Shown here: in pieces, positions 9,305 to 16,802 of the stretch
Numbering within the stretch: the first letter of the stretch is position 1
Layout of the letters: each line of letters starts with the position of its first letter
Assembly (NCBI GenBank): GCA_046331665.1
Contig: JAXLQK010000021.1
Span: 58,633 to 122,632 of the forward strand
Length of the DNA stretch: 64,000 bases
Reading direction: 5' to 3'
DNA from: CAWBAT01 sp046331665
GTDB lineage: Bacteria; Acidobacteriota; Terriglobia; Versatilivoradales; Versatilivoraceae
Position numbers and translations under genes: made by a program
Notes under the pieces: model-generated
Told to the model about the DNA's origin: nothing
Seen by the model: only the letters and a program-made list of their open reading frames with translations
Databases searched by the model: none

Positions 9305-10978
9305 TTAAAAGCGATATCCCAGATTAATGAATGATTGATCGTAGTCTTGAATCTTCCCGCGATAAATCATGTACCCTCCCCCCAGGAAGTAATGGGATCC
9401 GATAAAATAATCGATCGTTCCGTTAAACCAGAGTGTGTCGGTTTGCTGCGTGAATGGAGATTGAAGACTTTGCTTGCCTCCCTGCAATTCCAGCCGCAAC
9501 TTGTCGGTCACATCTCGTGAAATGGAAATGGCTTCATACGAGCCTTTGCCAAAAGAGCTGTCAAACTGAGAAAAACGGAAATCAGCCCGGACGCCGGTTC
9601 TCCACACCCGATTCAGAGTGACCCCATACATCTGGTTGAGGGAGGTTCTCGCATCCGTATCGCGTTTGCTCCCCCCGAGATTGGTATAAAGCGACACGCG
9701 GTAGGGGAGATCCAAACGGAATCCACCGCTGAGACCTTGAAACAGATAACGATCCAGCAAACCAATCCCGATCAAACGCGTGTCAAAGGTTGGGATATTC
9801 CGGAAATAGTTCTGGTTCAGGTCGAAGGCGATTCGCCGGAAAGGTTGAAAGCGAACCGTGAGAAAGTTACGGCTCAGAACCGGCCCACTTTGCAGACTCC
9901 CGAATCGCCCCAGAGTTAACCGGTCGATTTCCACATTGTTGTAAACGGAGATGTATTGTTTGAAGAAGAGCGCATTCTCAAAAAACGCATATTCGCGTTC
10001 TGGCCTGAATTGAACTCGCGTCAAAGCAATCCCCGTCGTACTGGTGTATCGAAGGCCTTCGAAGGATCCCCCTTCGAAATTGACAAAAGTCCCGGCAATC
10101 TGCCGGTCGGGATTGTAATTCCATGCGGTTGGGTCAGGAGTGGAACCCGCAAAGAATCCCACGGTGGTCTTTTTGCCGAGTCTGGCTCCAAAATATCCGC
10201 CATCGATCGTGCTCAGACTACTGGCCCAAGGGAGGTAGAGCCGGCCAATCCCCATGGCGTACCGGGATTGCGGGTTGTTGTATTGAAACCCAATCTGATA
10301 CGTCCGATTCAGCAAATCAGTAAGAGTCTGCTGCTGTAAGCCTTGATTGCGAGAGTTGATGCGACCTCTCCAATAACCTGTGAAATTCCAGTAGGTGCCA
10401 CCGATTCGGGTCATATCGGCCCTGAGAACCAAGCCTTCCTGAAGAGAGTGGCCGCCGCCTGATCCGCGATCCCAGATGGTGCTTTGCTCGAAGCCAATTC
10501 GCCCGCGAATTCGGTTCACCTCGGGGAGGGGAGGACGGGGAACACTTTCTCTCAATTCTTCATCCAGGGGATCTCCTTCCGTAAAGGTAACCACCTGGGC
10601 GTACTTACGGCCGGTGGCAGTGTTTTGAGCATGGACGGTTTCAGCATCCTGTTGCGACAGAAAAGCCATATCTCCCCGTTGAAAGGGGAGTACCGAGGAT
10701 TCAATGGAGCAAACCGCCGAACTCGTGGCAAGAGAAGTCACTACCACTTCTCCGACCACACGGGCCGCCATGGTTGGCTCTCCCGGCAAGAGCCGCTTCA
10801 CCGTCAGCTTCATTCCTTCTTTAAGACCGGCTTCCAGCCCTGAATCCAAATAAACAGCATCGGCAGCTACATATTTCACCCGGAAGAAAAGCTGCTTGCT
10901 TTCCGTTTGCGGAGGCATCGCCATAATCTGCGCGGGAAAAAGGCAAGCCAGAAGAAGAATGGAGATTCTATTCAACAA
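9305..10978 (-). CDS. outer-membrane beta-barrel protein, putative conduit porin
   Basis: Protein of 557 residues with a signal peptide (LLLACLFPAQIMA), then a ~130-residue periplasmic domain with an SH3-like flavour (SGLEAGLKEGMKLTVKR), then alternating strands to the end. The last residues NLGYRF end in Phe, the usual barrel C-terminus. Such a barrel directly after a multiheme cytochrome gene is what porin-cytochrome conduits look like (MtrB/PioB-type in function; homology not claimed). The start is TTG at 10978, immediately after the TAA of the 40-heme gene with no spacer. A second TTG follows at 10975. Confidence 0.8.
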   Translation of the reverse strand: MLNRISILLLACLFPAQIMAMPPQTESKQLFFRVKYVAADAVYLDSGLEAGLKEGMKLTVKRLLPGEPTMAARVVGEVVVTSLATSSAVCSIESSVLPFQRGDMAFLSQQDAETVHAQNTATGRKYAQVVTFTEGDPLDEELRESVPRPPLPEVNRIRGRIGFEQSTIWDRGSGGGHSLQEGLVLRADMTRIGGTYWNFTGYWRGRINSRNQGLQQQTLTDLLNRTYQIGFQYNNPQSRYAMGIGRLYLPWASSLSTIDGGYFGARLGKKTTVGFFAGSTPDPTAWNYNPDRQIAGTFVNFEGGSFEGLRYTSTTGIALTRVQFRPEREYAFFENALFFKQYISVYNNVEIDRLTLGRFGSLQSGPVLSRNFLTVRFQPFRRIAFDLNQNYFRNIPTFDTRLIGIGLLDRYLFQGLSGGFRLDLPYRVSLYTNLGGSKRDTDARTSLNQMYGVTLNRVWRTGVRADFRFSQFDSSFGKGSYEAISISRDVTDKLRLELQGGKQSLQSPFTQQTDTLWFNGTIDYFIGSHYFLGGGYMIYRGKIQDYDQSFINLGYRF

Positions 10979-13900
10979 TTAGTTACTCCCCGTCGGGTGA
11001 CAGGCGTAGCAGTTCGTGCTGTTGTAAACATAGTTCCGAACGCCTGAGTGCTTTTGATCCATGGGGCCTTTGTCATGAGCGTGGCAATTGATGCAACTGA
11101 ACAACGCATAGTTCGCCGGATTGGTATGGCAGTCATTACAGGTGGTCCACTTCCCACGGTGTGTTCCCGAATAGATCGGGAACTTATGGTTGAAGGTGGC
11201 ACCAGACCAGGTTGCTGTGGTGTGACAGGTCTCACATGTTTTGGGAAATCCAGCGGAGAGATGGTTCGGATTGGTTACCGTCTCATAAGCCGTACGGTGG
11301 CAGCTGTAGCAGTCCATTGGAGTCCCTGCGTAACGCCCTCCCACATGGCAGCTCGTGCACGCGACCGTGGTGTGAGCACCCGTCAATGGGAAACGCGTTT
11401 TGCTGTGGTCAAAAACGGCTCCCTTCCATTGGGTAGTGCTATGGCAAGTCTGGCAATCCGTCGGAAATCCTGCGGCGCTGTGATTTGGATTCGTCGTGGC
11501 ATTGAAATCTTTAAGATGGCAAGAAACACATGAAGTATCGAGTCCGACGTACTTGCCACTGCTGTGACAACTATTGCAAGTGAGAGACACATGAGCTCCG
11601 GTCAACGGAAACTTCGTTTGGGAATGGTCAAATTTGGCTCCAGTCCAATCCGTGGTGGTATGGCACAGAGAGCAATCCTTAGGGAAGCCCGCGGCAACGT
11701 GGTTGGGATTGGTCGTATTGTTATAGCTGGTTAAATGACAAGACGCGCAGTCGGTCGGCGTTCCCGCAAAGCGGTTGTTCGCATGGCATTGCGTACAGGC
11801 AACATTGAGATGGGCACCGGTCAGCGGAAAATGTGTCGCCGTCGAGTGATCAAAGCGAGCTCCCTTCCATTGGACGGTCGTGTGGCACGTTGCACAGGTC
11901 TGGGGAAAACCAGCGGCTTGGTGATTCGGATTTGACGTGCCGTTGTAATCGGACAGATGACAGGCCACACAATCCGAAGGAGTACCGGCAAAGCGATTGT
12001 TTACATGGCATTGTGAGCACGCCACCGTGACGTGGGCCCCCGTCAGCGGAAATTTGGTCGCGCCATTGTGATCAAATTTCGCTCCCTTCCATTGAACCGT
12101 GTTGTGACAGACGGTGCAATCCTGGGGGAAACCAGCCGCCGCATGATTTGGATTGGTTGTGGCGTTGTAGTCTGCTTTGTGACAGCCAACGCATTGCATC
12201 GTCGTTCCGGCATATTGACCACCGGTATGGCATTTGTCACAAGACACGCTGCTATGGGCTCCGGTCAGCGGAAACCGCGTCGTGCTGTGATCAAAGCGGG
12301 CACCCTTCCAGCCCGTTGTGGTATGGCAAACCGTGCAATCCTTGGGGAAACCGGCCGCAACGTGATTTGGATTCTTCGCTCCATTGTAGTCTGCTTGATG
12401 ACAGGCAATGCAGTCGGTGCTGGTGCCTGCATATTTTCCATTAATGTGACACTGGGAACACGAGGTATTGAGATGGGCCCCGGTCAAGGGAAAACGCGTC
12501 TTCGTGTGATCGAACTTAGCCCCCTTCCATTGCTGGGTCGTGTGGCATTGCGTGCAATCCCGGGAGAAATTGGCGGCGGCGTGATTCGGAGACGTGGTTC
12601 CGTCAAAATCCTTCAGATGACAGGAGACGCAGTCAGTTGGAGTGCCCGCAAAGCGTCCTCCCACATGACATTGGTCACAGCTGACTGAAGTGTGAGCGCC
12701 CGTCAGCGCAAACTTGGTATTGCTATGATCAAACTTTGCCCCTTTCCATTGCTGGGTCGTATGGCAAACGGTGCAGTTTTGTGAGAATCCCAACTGACGA
12801 TGGTTGGGGTTGCTGGTTTGATTGTAGTCGGATTGATGACAGCTGAAACAGTCGGAGGGCGTTCCCGTAAATCGGCCCCCGACATGGCATTGGTTACAGC
12901 TCACGTTGATATGAGCCCCGGTCAAAGCAAATTTTGCCTTGCTATGATCGAATTTTGCCCCATCCCAATTGATCGTCGTATGACAACTGTCGCATTGCGT
13001 TGAAAAACCGGCCTTGCGGTGATCGGGATTCTGAGCCGCCTCAAAATTCGCCGCATGGCAGCTAAAACAGTCCCGCGGCGTCCCTTTATATCTTCCGGCT
13101 TGATGACAGCCATCGCATCGAGCACTGACATGCGCCCCTGTCAGCGAAAACCCTGTTTGAGAATGGTCAAATTGAGCCCCCTTCCACTGCTGAGAGCTAT
13201 GGCAGATTGAGCAGTCCTTCGGGAAATTTGCGGCAGTATGATTGGGATCGGTAGTCGCAGCGTAGTCTTTGGCGTGGCAGCCATAACAATCCCGCGGCGT
13301 CCCTTTAAAAATCTGTCCTTGATGACATGAGGTGCAATCTAACTGAGCATGGGCACCAACGAGGGCAAACCCCGTCACTTGCGCATGGTTAAACTTCGCC
13401 CCCTGCCACCGGTCCATCCCGTGACAAGTCTCACACGTTAGTGGAAATTGGGCGCTCGTATGGTTCGGAGATGAAGCGCTTTGATAATCCTTGAGATGAC
13501 AGGAAACACAATCTGTGCTGAGACCAACATAAATGCCGGTGGCGGCCTTGGGATGACAGAAGTCACAGTCGACCGCCGCATGCGCCCCCAACAGGGGAAA
13601 ACGATTCAAGTGATTCTGAACGGACTGCACATTGGTTTTCCAACCCCGCACCGTGTGGCAATCTGCGCAGTTCGCTCCAAATTGGCGTCGATGAATGTCC
13701 GCGTGGCAATCCCCACACTTCGTTCCGATGTTTCGAAACAATAAACTACGGTGACAGCTCGTGCACGCCACCCCCAGATGCATACCACGCAACGGGTATC
13801 GCGTGTCCCGATCGTGGTCAAACTCCAACTTGTTTCGGATCGGGCTCCAACTGATGGTGGTGTGGCAGCTCTCACAAACCATCTGGATTGGACCATGCGG

Positions 13901-14098
13901 GTTGCGCTTGTCCGTCGCGAAGCCCCAAACAGAGCTCATCAGAAATGCCAGGCAAAGAATTGTGTGATAGCAGAGGTTTGCACCAACCCACCGTTTTCCA
14001 CGAGGGTTTCCCTTGGATCCGCGGATTCGGCTCCCGTTGCGTTTTTCAACACTTTTATTATCGACGCCAATACGCGGCGAGCGTGGTTGATTCCTCAT
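10979..14098 (-). CDS. 40-heme multiheme c-type cytochrome
   Basis: Protein of 1039 residues with 40 CXXCH motifs by my count, the first at residues 75-79. A hydrophobic export segment lies at about residues 43-60 after an unusually long charged N-region. From about residue 225 to 955 the chain is ten copies of a 73-residue module with three CXXCH each. Each module also has three invariant extra His (in FDH, TGAH and NPNH), enough to give every heme a second His ligand. The last four motifs form a different cap ending CYACHPTGSN. Known multiheme cytochromes of this kind carry electrons through the periplasm or to the cell surface. No substrate site is visible. Confidence 0.93.
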   Translation of the reverse strand: MRNQPRSPRIGVDNKSVEKRNGSRIRGSKGNPRGKRWVGANLCYHTILCLAFLMSSVWGFATDKRNPHGPIQMVCESCHTTISWSPIRNKLEFDHDRDTRYPLRGMHLGVACTSCHRSLLFRNIGTKCGDCHADIHRRQFGANCADCHTVRGWKTNVQSVQNHLNRFPLLGAHAAVDCDFCHPKAATGIYVGLSTDCVSCHLKDYQSASSPNHTSAQFPLTCETCHGMDRWQGAKFNHAQVTGFALVGAHAQLDCTSCHQGQIFKGTPRDCYGCHAKDYAATTDPNHTAANFPKDCSICHSSQQWKGAQFDHSQTGFSLTGAHVSARCDGCHQAGRYKGTPRDCFSCHAANFEAAQNPDHRKAGFSTQCDSCHTTINWDGAKFDHSKAKFALTGAHINVSCNQCHVGGRFTGTPSDCFSCHQSDYNQTSNPNHRQLGFSQNCTVCHTTQQWKGAKFDHSNTKFALTGAHTSVSCDQCHVGGRFAGTPTDCVSCHLKDFDGTTSPNHAAANFSRDCTQCHTTQQWKGAKFDHTKTRFPLTGAHLNTSCSQCHINGKYAGTSTDCIACHQADYNGAKNPNHVAAGFPKDCTVCHTTTGWKGARFDHSTTRFPLTGAHSSVSCDKCHTGGQYAGTTMQCVGCHKADYNATTNPNHAAAGFPQDCTVCHNTVQWKGAKFDHNGATKFPLTGAHVTVACSQCHVNNRFAGTPSDCVACHLSDYNGTSNPNHQAAGFPQTCATCHTTVQWKGARFDHSTATHFPLTGAHLNVACTQCHANNRFAGTPTDCASCHLTSYNNTTNPNHVAAGFPKDCSLCHTTTDWTGAKFDHSQTKFPLTGAHVSLTCNSCHSSGKYVGLDTSCVSCHLKDFNATTNPNHSAAGFPTDCQTCHSTTQWKGAVFDHSKTRFPLTGAHTTVACTSCHVGGRYAGTPMDCYSCHRTAYETVTNPNHLSAGFPKTCETCHTTATWSGATFNHKFPIYSGTHRGKWTTCNDCHTNPANYALFSCINCHAHDKGPMDQKHSGVRNYVYNSTNCYACHPTGSN
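11230..13440 (-). repeat. ten tandem ~219-bp modules inside the 40-heme gene
   Basis: The gene body is built of units of about 73 codons, each coding CXXCH, WKGAxFDH, FxLTGAH, CXXCH, GTPxDCxxCH and NPNH in that order. The modules have diverged at the DNA level but keep register and length, with one-residue length changes in two copies. Amplification by internal duplication is the natural explanation. Read lengths shorter than the array could collapse or expand it, so the copy number may be an assembly estimate. Confidence 0.85.
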
Positions 14099-14322
14099 TG
14101 CGGTCGAAACAAAGGGTCGCTTAGGTACAAGATTCCCCAGCCAATTACAATTGTGAAATCCAAGGTTTGAAGTGGAGCGAGGTCATACGACCCGGCGGTG
14201 GAAAAGCAACTAACCGGCCAATGACAGGATCAGATTTCAGAATAAAGGGAAGGATCGAAACGGGTATGAGAGGAAGCCTTTCCCAAGAAGCAAACGAGCG
14301 AGTGGATTCTGGAATCCTGCCG

Positions 14323-16260
14323 TCACGCTTTATCTGCGTGGCAGGCGGCACATTGCCTGGGGGTTTCGTGATAGACGAGCACGGCGCGACCTTGAACATC
14401 ATGGGTGGCTTTGTGACAGAGTCGACAGGGCACCGTCTGGTGCGCTCCCGCTAGAGAGAATCGGGCCTTTTTCTCATGGTCGAATTTGGAAGGTTTCCAT
14501 TTGGAAACTTCGTGGCAGGCGGCACAATCGGCGGGTTGACCATTGAGATCAAATTGAGTGGCATGGATATTCTCGTGGCAGCCGCCGCATTCTTTGGGGG
14601 CCAGGCTGAATCGGACATTCTTGACTCCTCGTCCCAGATTGTCGGGCCGGTGGCAATCGGCGCAAGGAACCACGCGGTGCGCCCCCAAAAGCGGAAATGA
14701 CGTCTGCTGATGGTCAAATTTGGCGGTCTCTCTCCACGACTTCAGAGTGTGACAACCAAGGCAACCGTCCTTCCCCTCGAGGTGAGTCTCTTTTTTGAGG
14801 CGCGCCTGGAATTCGCCTTGATGCGGATCCTGGTGACAGGTCTGGCAATCGACAACTTCAAACCGGAACTGCGCCGGCGGCGGTGGAAATCGATTGGCGG
14901 GTCTCTTGTGGCACTCGAGACAGGGTACCGCCAGGTGTGCATCCGTCAAGCGAAAGCGAGTTTCCCCATGCCGGGAGACGCTAAACGTGCTTGGCTGGAA
15001 TCCTTGCAACGTATGACAACCGTCACAGCGATTACTGAAAGTCGAGCCGGTAAATTGGTTTTCGTGGACATCCTGGTGGCAGTCTAGACACGCTTCGTGC
15101 TTCACGCGGAAGAGAGTGTCTTTGCCTTTGGGGAGATGACATTTGACGCAGTCAACCGGCTCGTGTTTGCCCGTCAGCGGATAGCTGGTTTTTTGATGGT
15201 TTTCGCGTGAAAAGGTGGATGGCTTGAATCCCGTCTCCACATGGCAACTGCCACATTCTCCCGAGTCTGCTCGCCGGGCAAATTGGCCGTTATGCGGGTC
15301 TGCCTTGTGGCAATCCATGCACTTGGCATGCGGAATCGGCTGGCTGAAATTGCTTGTCGGGTGGCACTTTGCGCACGCCACTTCGGCGTGCAGTCCTCGC
15401 AATGGGTAGGCGGTTACTTGGTGATCAAAGCCAGATAATTTTTTCACCAGTCTCCAGCCCGTTGTGACATGGCAGTTCTGGCAGGCCGCCTGAAAAGCCG
15501 CTTGGTGTGGGTCACGATGGCAGTCATTGCAACGCCCAAAAGCGATCCCTTTATACTTCGCCGCCAGGGTCCCATTCTCGGGGCGAAGGTGGCATTTTTG
15601 GCAAGGCACCTCTTGATGTAGTCCGGTCAGCGGGAAGGCAGTTCTCTGATGATCGAATCCGCCTTTCTCTTTCCAGGACTGAAAGGTGTGACAGGAGGTG
15701 CAATTCTCTCCCAGTTGCCCGCGATGAATATCTTGATGGCAGGAAGTGCACTGGGTGGAGAGGCCAAGATAGGTTTTCTGCAGGTCTCTGCCCTGTAACG
15801 CGCGCAAATCCGCCGCCATGAGGTGTGACGGCTGATGGCACCGGCTGCACTCCAGGGTTGCATGCTTTCCCTGAAGTGGGTAACCAACCTGACGGTGGTC
15901 AAAAGCTTCCCGACTTGGCTCCCAATGAATGATCGCAAAGTCTTCTCCCAGGTGTTCCGCGTGACATCGAATACAGTCCTGTCCCCCCTTGCTTTTATCC
16001 ACCACTCGCGCATGAAATCCTTTGTTCCCCTGGACGCGCTGCAGAATTTCAGTATGGCACTCGACACATTTGAATTTCCCAGCACCACCGCCAGAGCTAT
16101 GGCAGGTGGTGCATTTGTTCAACCCGTTTAAGTTACCATGAGCTTTGGAAAGCGGCCCCGGTGACACCTGGGCAAAGGTCCAGCGAGCCGGGCTGATCAA
16201 GAGGAGTAAAAGGAAAGAGAAAAGTAAGGGGAAGCGCCTCAAGCAATCCTTCCATGGCAT
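14323..16260 (-). CDS. 23-heme multiheme c-type cytochrome
   Basis: Secreted protein of 645 residues with a clear signal peptide (LLFSFLLLLLISPARWTFAQ). I count 23 CXXCH motifs, starting CTTCH near residue 51 and ending CAACH near the C-terminus. Spacing is irregular but shows a repeating grammar: CXXCH...FDHQxTxFPLxGxH...CxxCH...CxxCHxDxH, related to the modules of the next gene. Extra His in FDH, GLH/GAH and DPHQ/DIH are likely sixth ligands. First gene of the minus-strand operon; 224 bases separate it from the 40-heme gene. The start is ATG at 16260, with an in-frame TTG one codon upstream. Likely periplasmic electron carrier passing electrons to the 40-heme protein and barrel (inference). 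Confidence 0.92.
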   Translation of the reverse strand: MPWKDCLRRFPLLFSFLLLLLISPARWTFAQVSPGPLSKAHGNLNGLNKCTTCHSSGGGAGKFKCVECHTEILQRVQGNKGFHARVVDKSKGGQDCIRCHAEHLGEDFAIIHWEPSREAFDHRQVGYPLQGKHATLECSRCHQPSHLMAADLRALQGRDLQKTYLGLSTQCTSCHQDIHRGQLGENCTSCHTFQSWKEKGGFDHQRTAFPLTGLHQEVPCQKCHLRPENGTLAAKYKGIAFGRCNDCHRDPHQAAFQAACQNCHVTTGWRLVKKLSGFDHQVTAYPLRGLHAEVACAKCHPTSNFSQPIPHAKCMDCHKADPHNGQFARRADSGECGSCHVETGFKPSTFSRENHQKTSYPLTGKHEPVDCVKCHLPKGKDTLFRVKHEACLDCHQDVHENQFTGSTFSNRCDGCHTLQGFQPSTFSVSRHGETRFRLTDAHLAVPCLECHKRPANRFPPPPAQFRFEVVDCQTCHQDPHQGEFQARLKKETHLEGKDGCLGCHTLKSWRETAKFDHQQTSFPLLGAHRVVPCADCHRPDNLGRGVKNVRFSLAPKECGGCHENIHATQFDLNGQPADCAACHEVSKWKPSKFDHEKKARFSLAGAHQTVPCRLCHKATHDVQGRAVLVYHETPRQCAACHADKA

Positions 16261-16455
16261 CAAAAATACACAAGCAGAATGAACCTTTCGAAAAGTCTAG
16301 CAAGTGACATGCCAATTGTGCGGGGGGTTCTTTTTCACCAGGTTTGTCGAGGTGTGGCTCTCTCCATCACTGCCTGTTTGGACCCTATCTAAAGGAACCT
16401 CTTTCTTACTACCCGGCCTGGAAGGGGCAGTCTCTCACCTTTAAAATTAACTCCT

Positions 16456-16474
16456 GAAATTGAAATTCATTTTC
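16456..16474 (+). promoter_or_regulatory. Fur-box-like operator 1
   Basis: GAAATTGAAATTCATTTTC matches 14 of 19 positions of the classical Fur box (GATAATGATAATCATTATC). It reads as two GAAATT hexamers, C, and an inverted ATTTTC. It ends 7 bases before the -35 element of the promoter, so a bound repressor would block RNA polymerase. Iron control is inferred from this match. Confidence 0.6.
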
Positions 16475-16481
16475 ATTTAGC

Positions 16482-16510
16482 TTGACACGGCCTGCTTCCG
16501 GCTGTAGAGT
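16482..16510 (+). promoter_or_regulatory. sigma-70-type promoter of the iron/redox operon
   Basis: Perfect -35 TTGACA at 16482-16487, a 17-base spacer, then -10 TAGAGT at 16505-16510 (4 of 6 matches to TATAAT). Transcription should begin near 16517, just before the second Fur-like box, and run into the Cys peptide and porin genes. The cytochrome operon starts on the other strand at 16260, so 16261-16455 must hold its promoter; I see no clear one there. Confidence 0.6.
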
Positions 16511-16523
16511 GAGCATCGAACTT

Positions 16524-16542
16524 GAAAATGAATTTCGTTTTC
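16524..16542 (+). promoter_or_regulatory. Fur-box-like operator 2
   Basis: GAAAATGAATTTCGTTTTC matches 13 of 19 Fur-box positions and lies inside a larger palindrome with arms TTGAAAA and TTTTCAA (16522-16544). It covers the predicted transcription start. Two operators on either side of one promoter is a typical tight iron-repression layout. Confidence 0.6.
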
Positions 16543-16560
16543 AAATAGGGGAAGCGGCTT

Positions 16561-16629
16561 GTGAAATCCAAATGCTGCAAAAGTTACAAGAAATCGGAGC
16601 CGTGCAAGAAGTGCCCCCTGAAGGCCTAG
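16561..16629 (+). CDS. 22-residue Cys-rich peptide, possible metal-responsive leader
   Basis: Too short for ordinary gene finding. GTG at 16561 is preceded by AGGGGA (16547-16552) at 8-base spacing, and the frame closes with TAG at 16627. The peptide begins MKSKCCKSYKK and ends CKKCPLKA: four cysteines as CC-x8-CxxC in a lysine-rich chain. This is a plausible binding site for iron, copper or zinc. It is the first coding unit after the Fur-flanked promoter. A hairpin GGCCCG/CGGGCC (16672-16690) lies between it and the porin gene without a T-run. Either a small metal-binding protein or a leader peptide controlling downstream genes. Confidence 0.55.
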   Translation: MKSKCCKSYKKSEPCKKCPLKA

Positions 16630-16802
16630 AGTGAACGGCCGCGCCGAATGTCTAGGCGGAGTGGGCAGCTCGGCCCGTAAGACCCGGGCCCCTTCCCCAG
16701 TTGGCATTTCTCGCAAGGCGCGACATGCCGGAGCCAGCTTGGGTTGCTTGCCAGACGCGGATGGCATTTTCGTTTGTTTCGATCGTAGAGAGAGAGGACT
16801 AT

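Noticed and set aside
11230..13440. Regular repeats considered as a CRISPR array
   Set aside because: Unit is 219 bp, in frame, codes conserved heme motifs, and has no unique spacers.
11048..13967. Many plus-strand open frames across the 40-heme gene, several over 100 codons
   Set aside because: They are mirror frames of the repetitive cytochrome coding sequence; no ribosome-binding sites, and their apparent repeats simply follow the 219-bp module.
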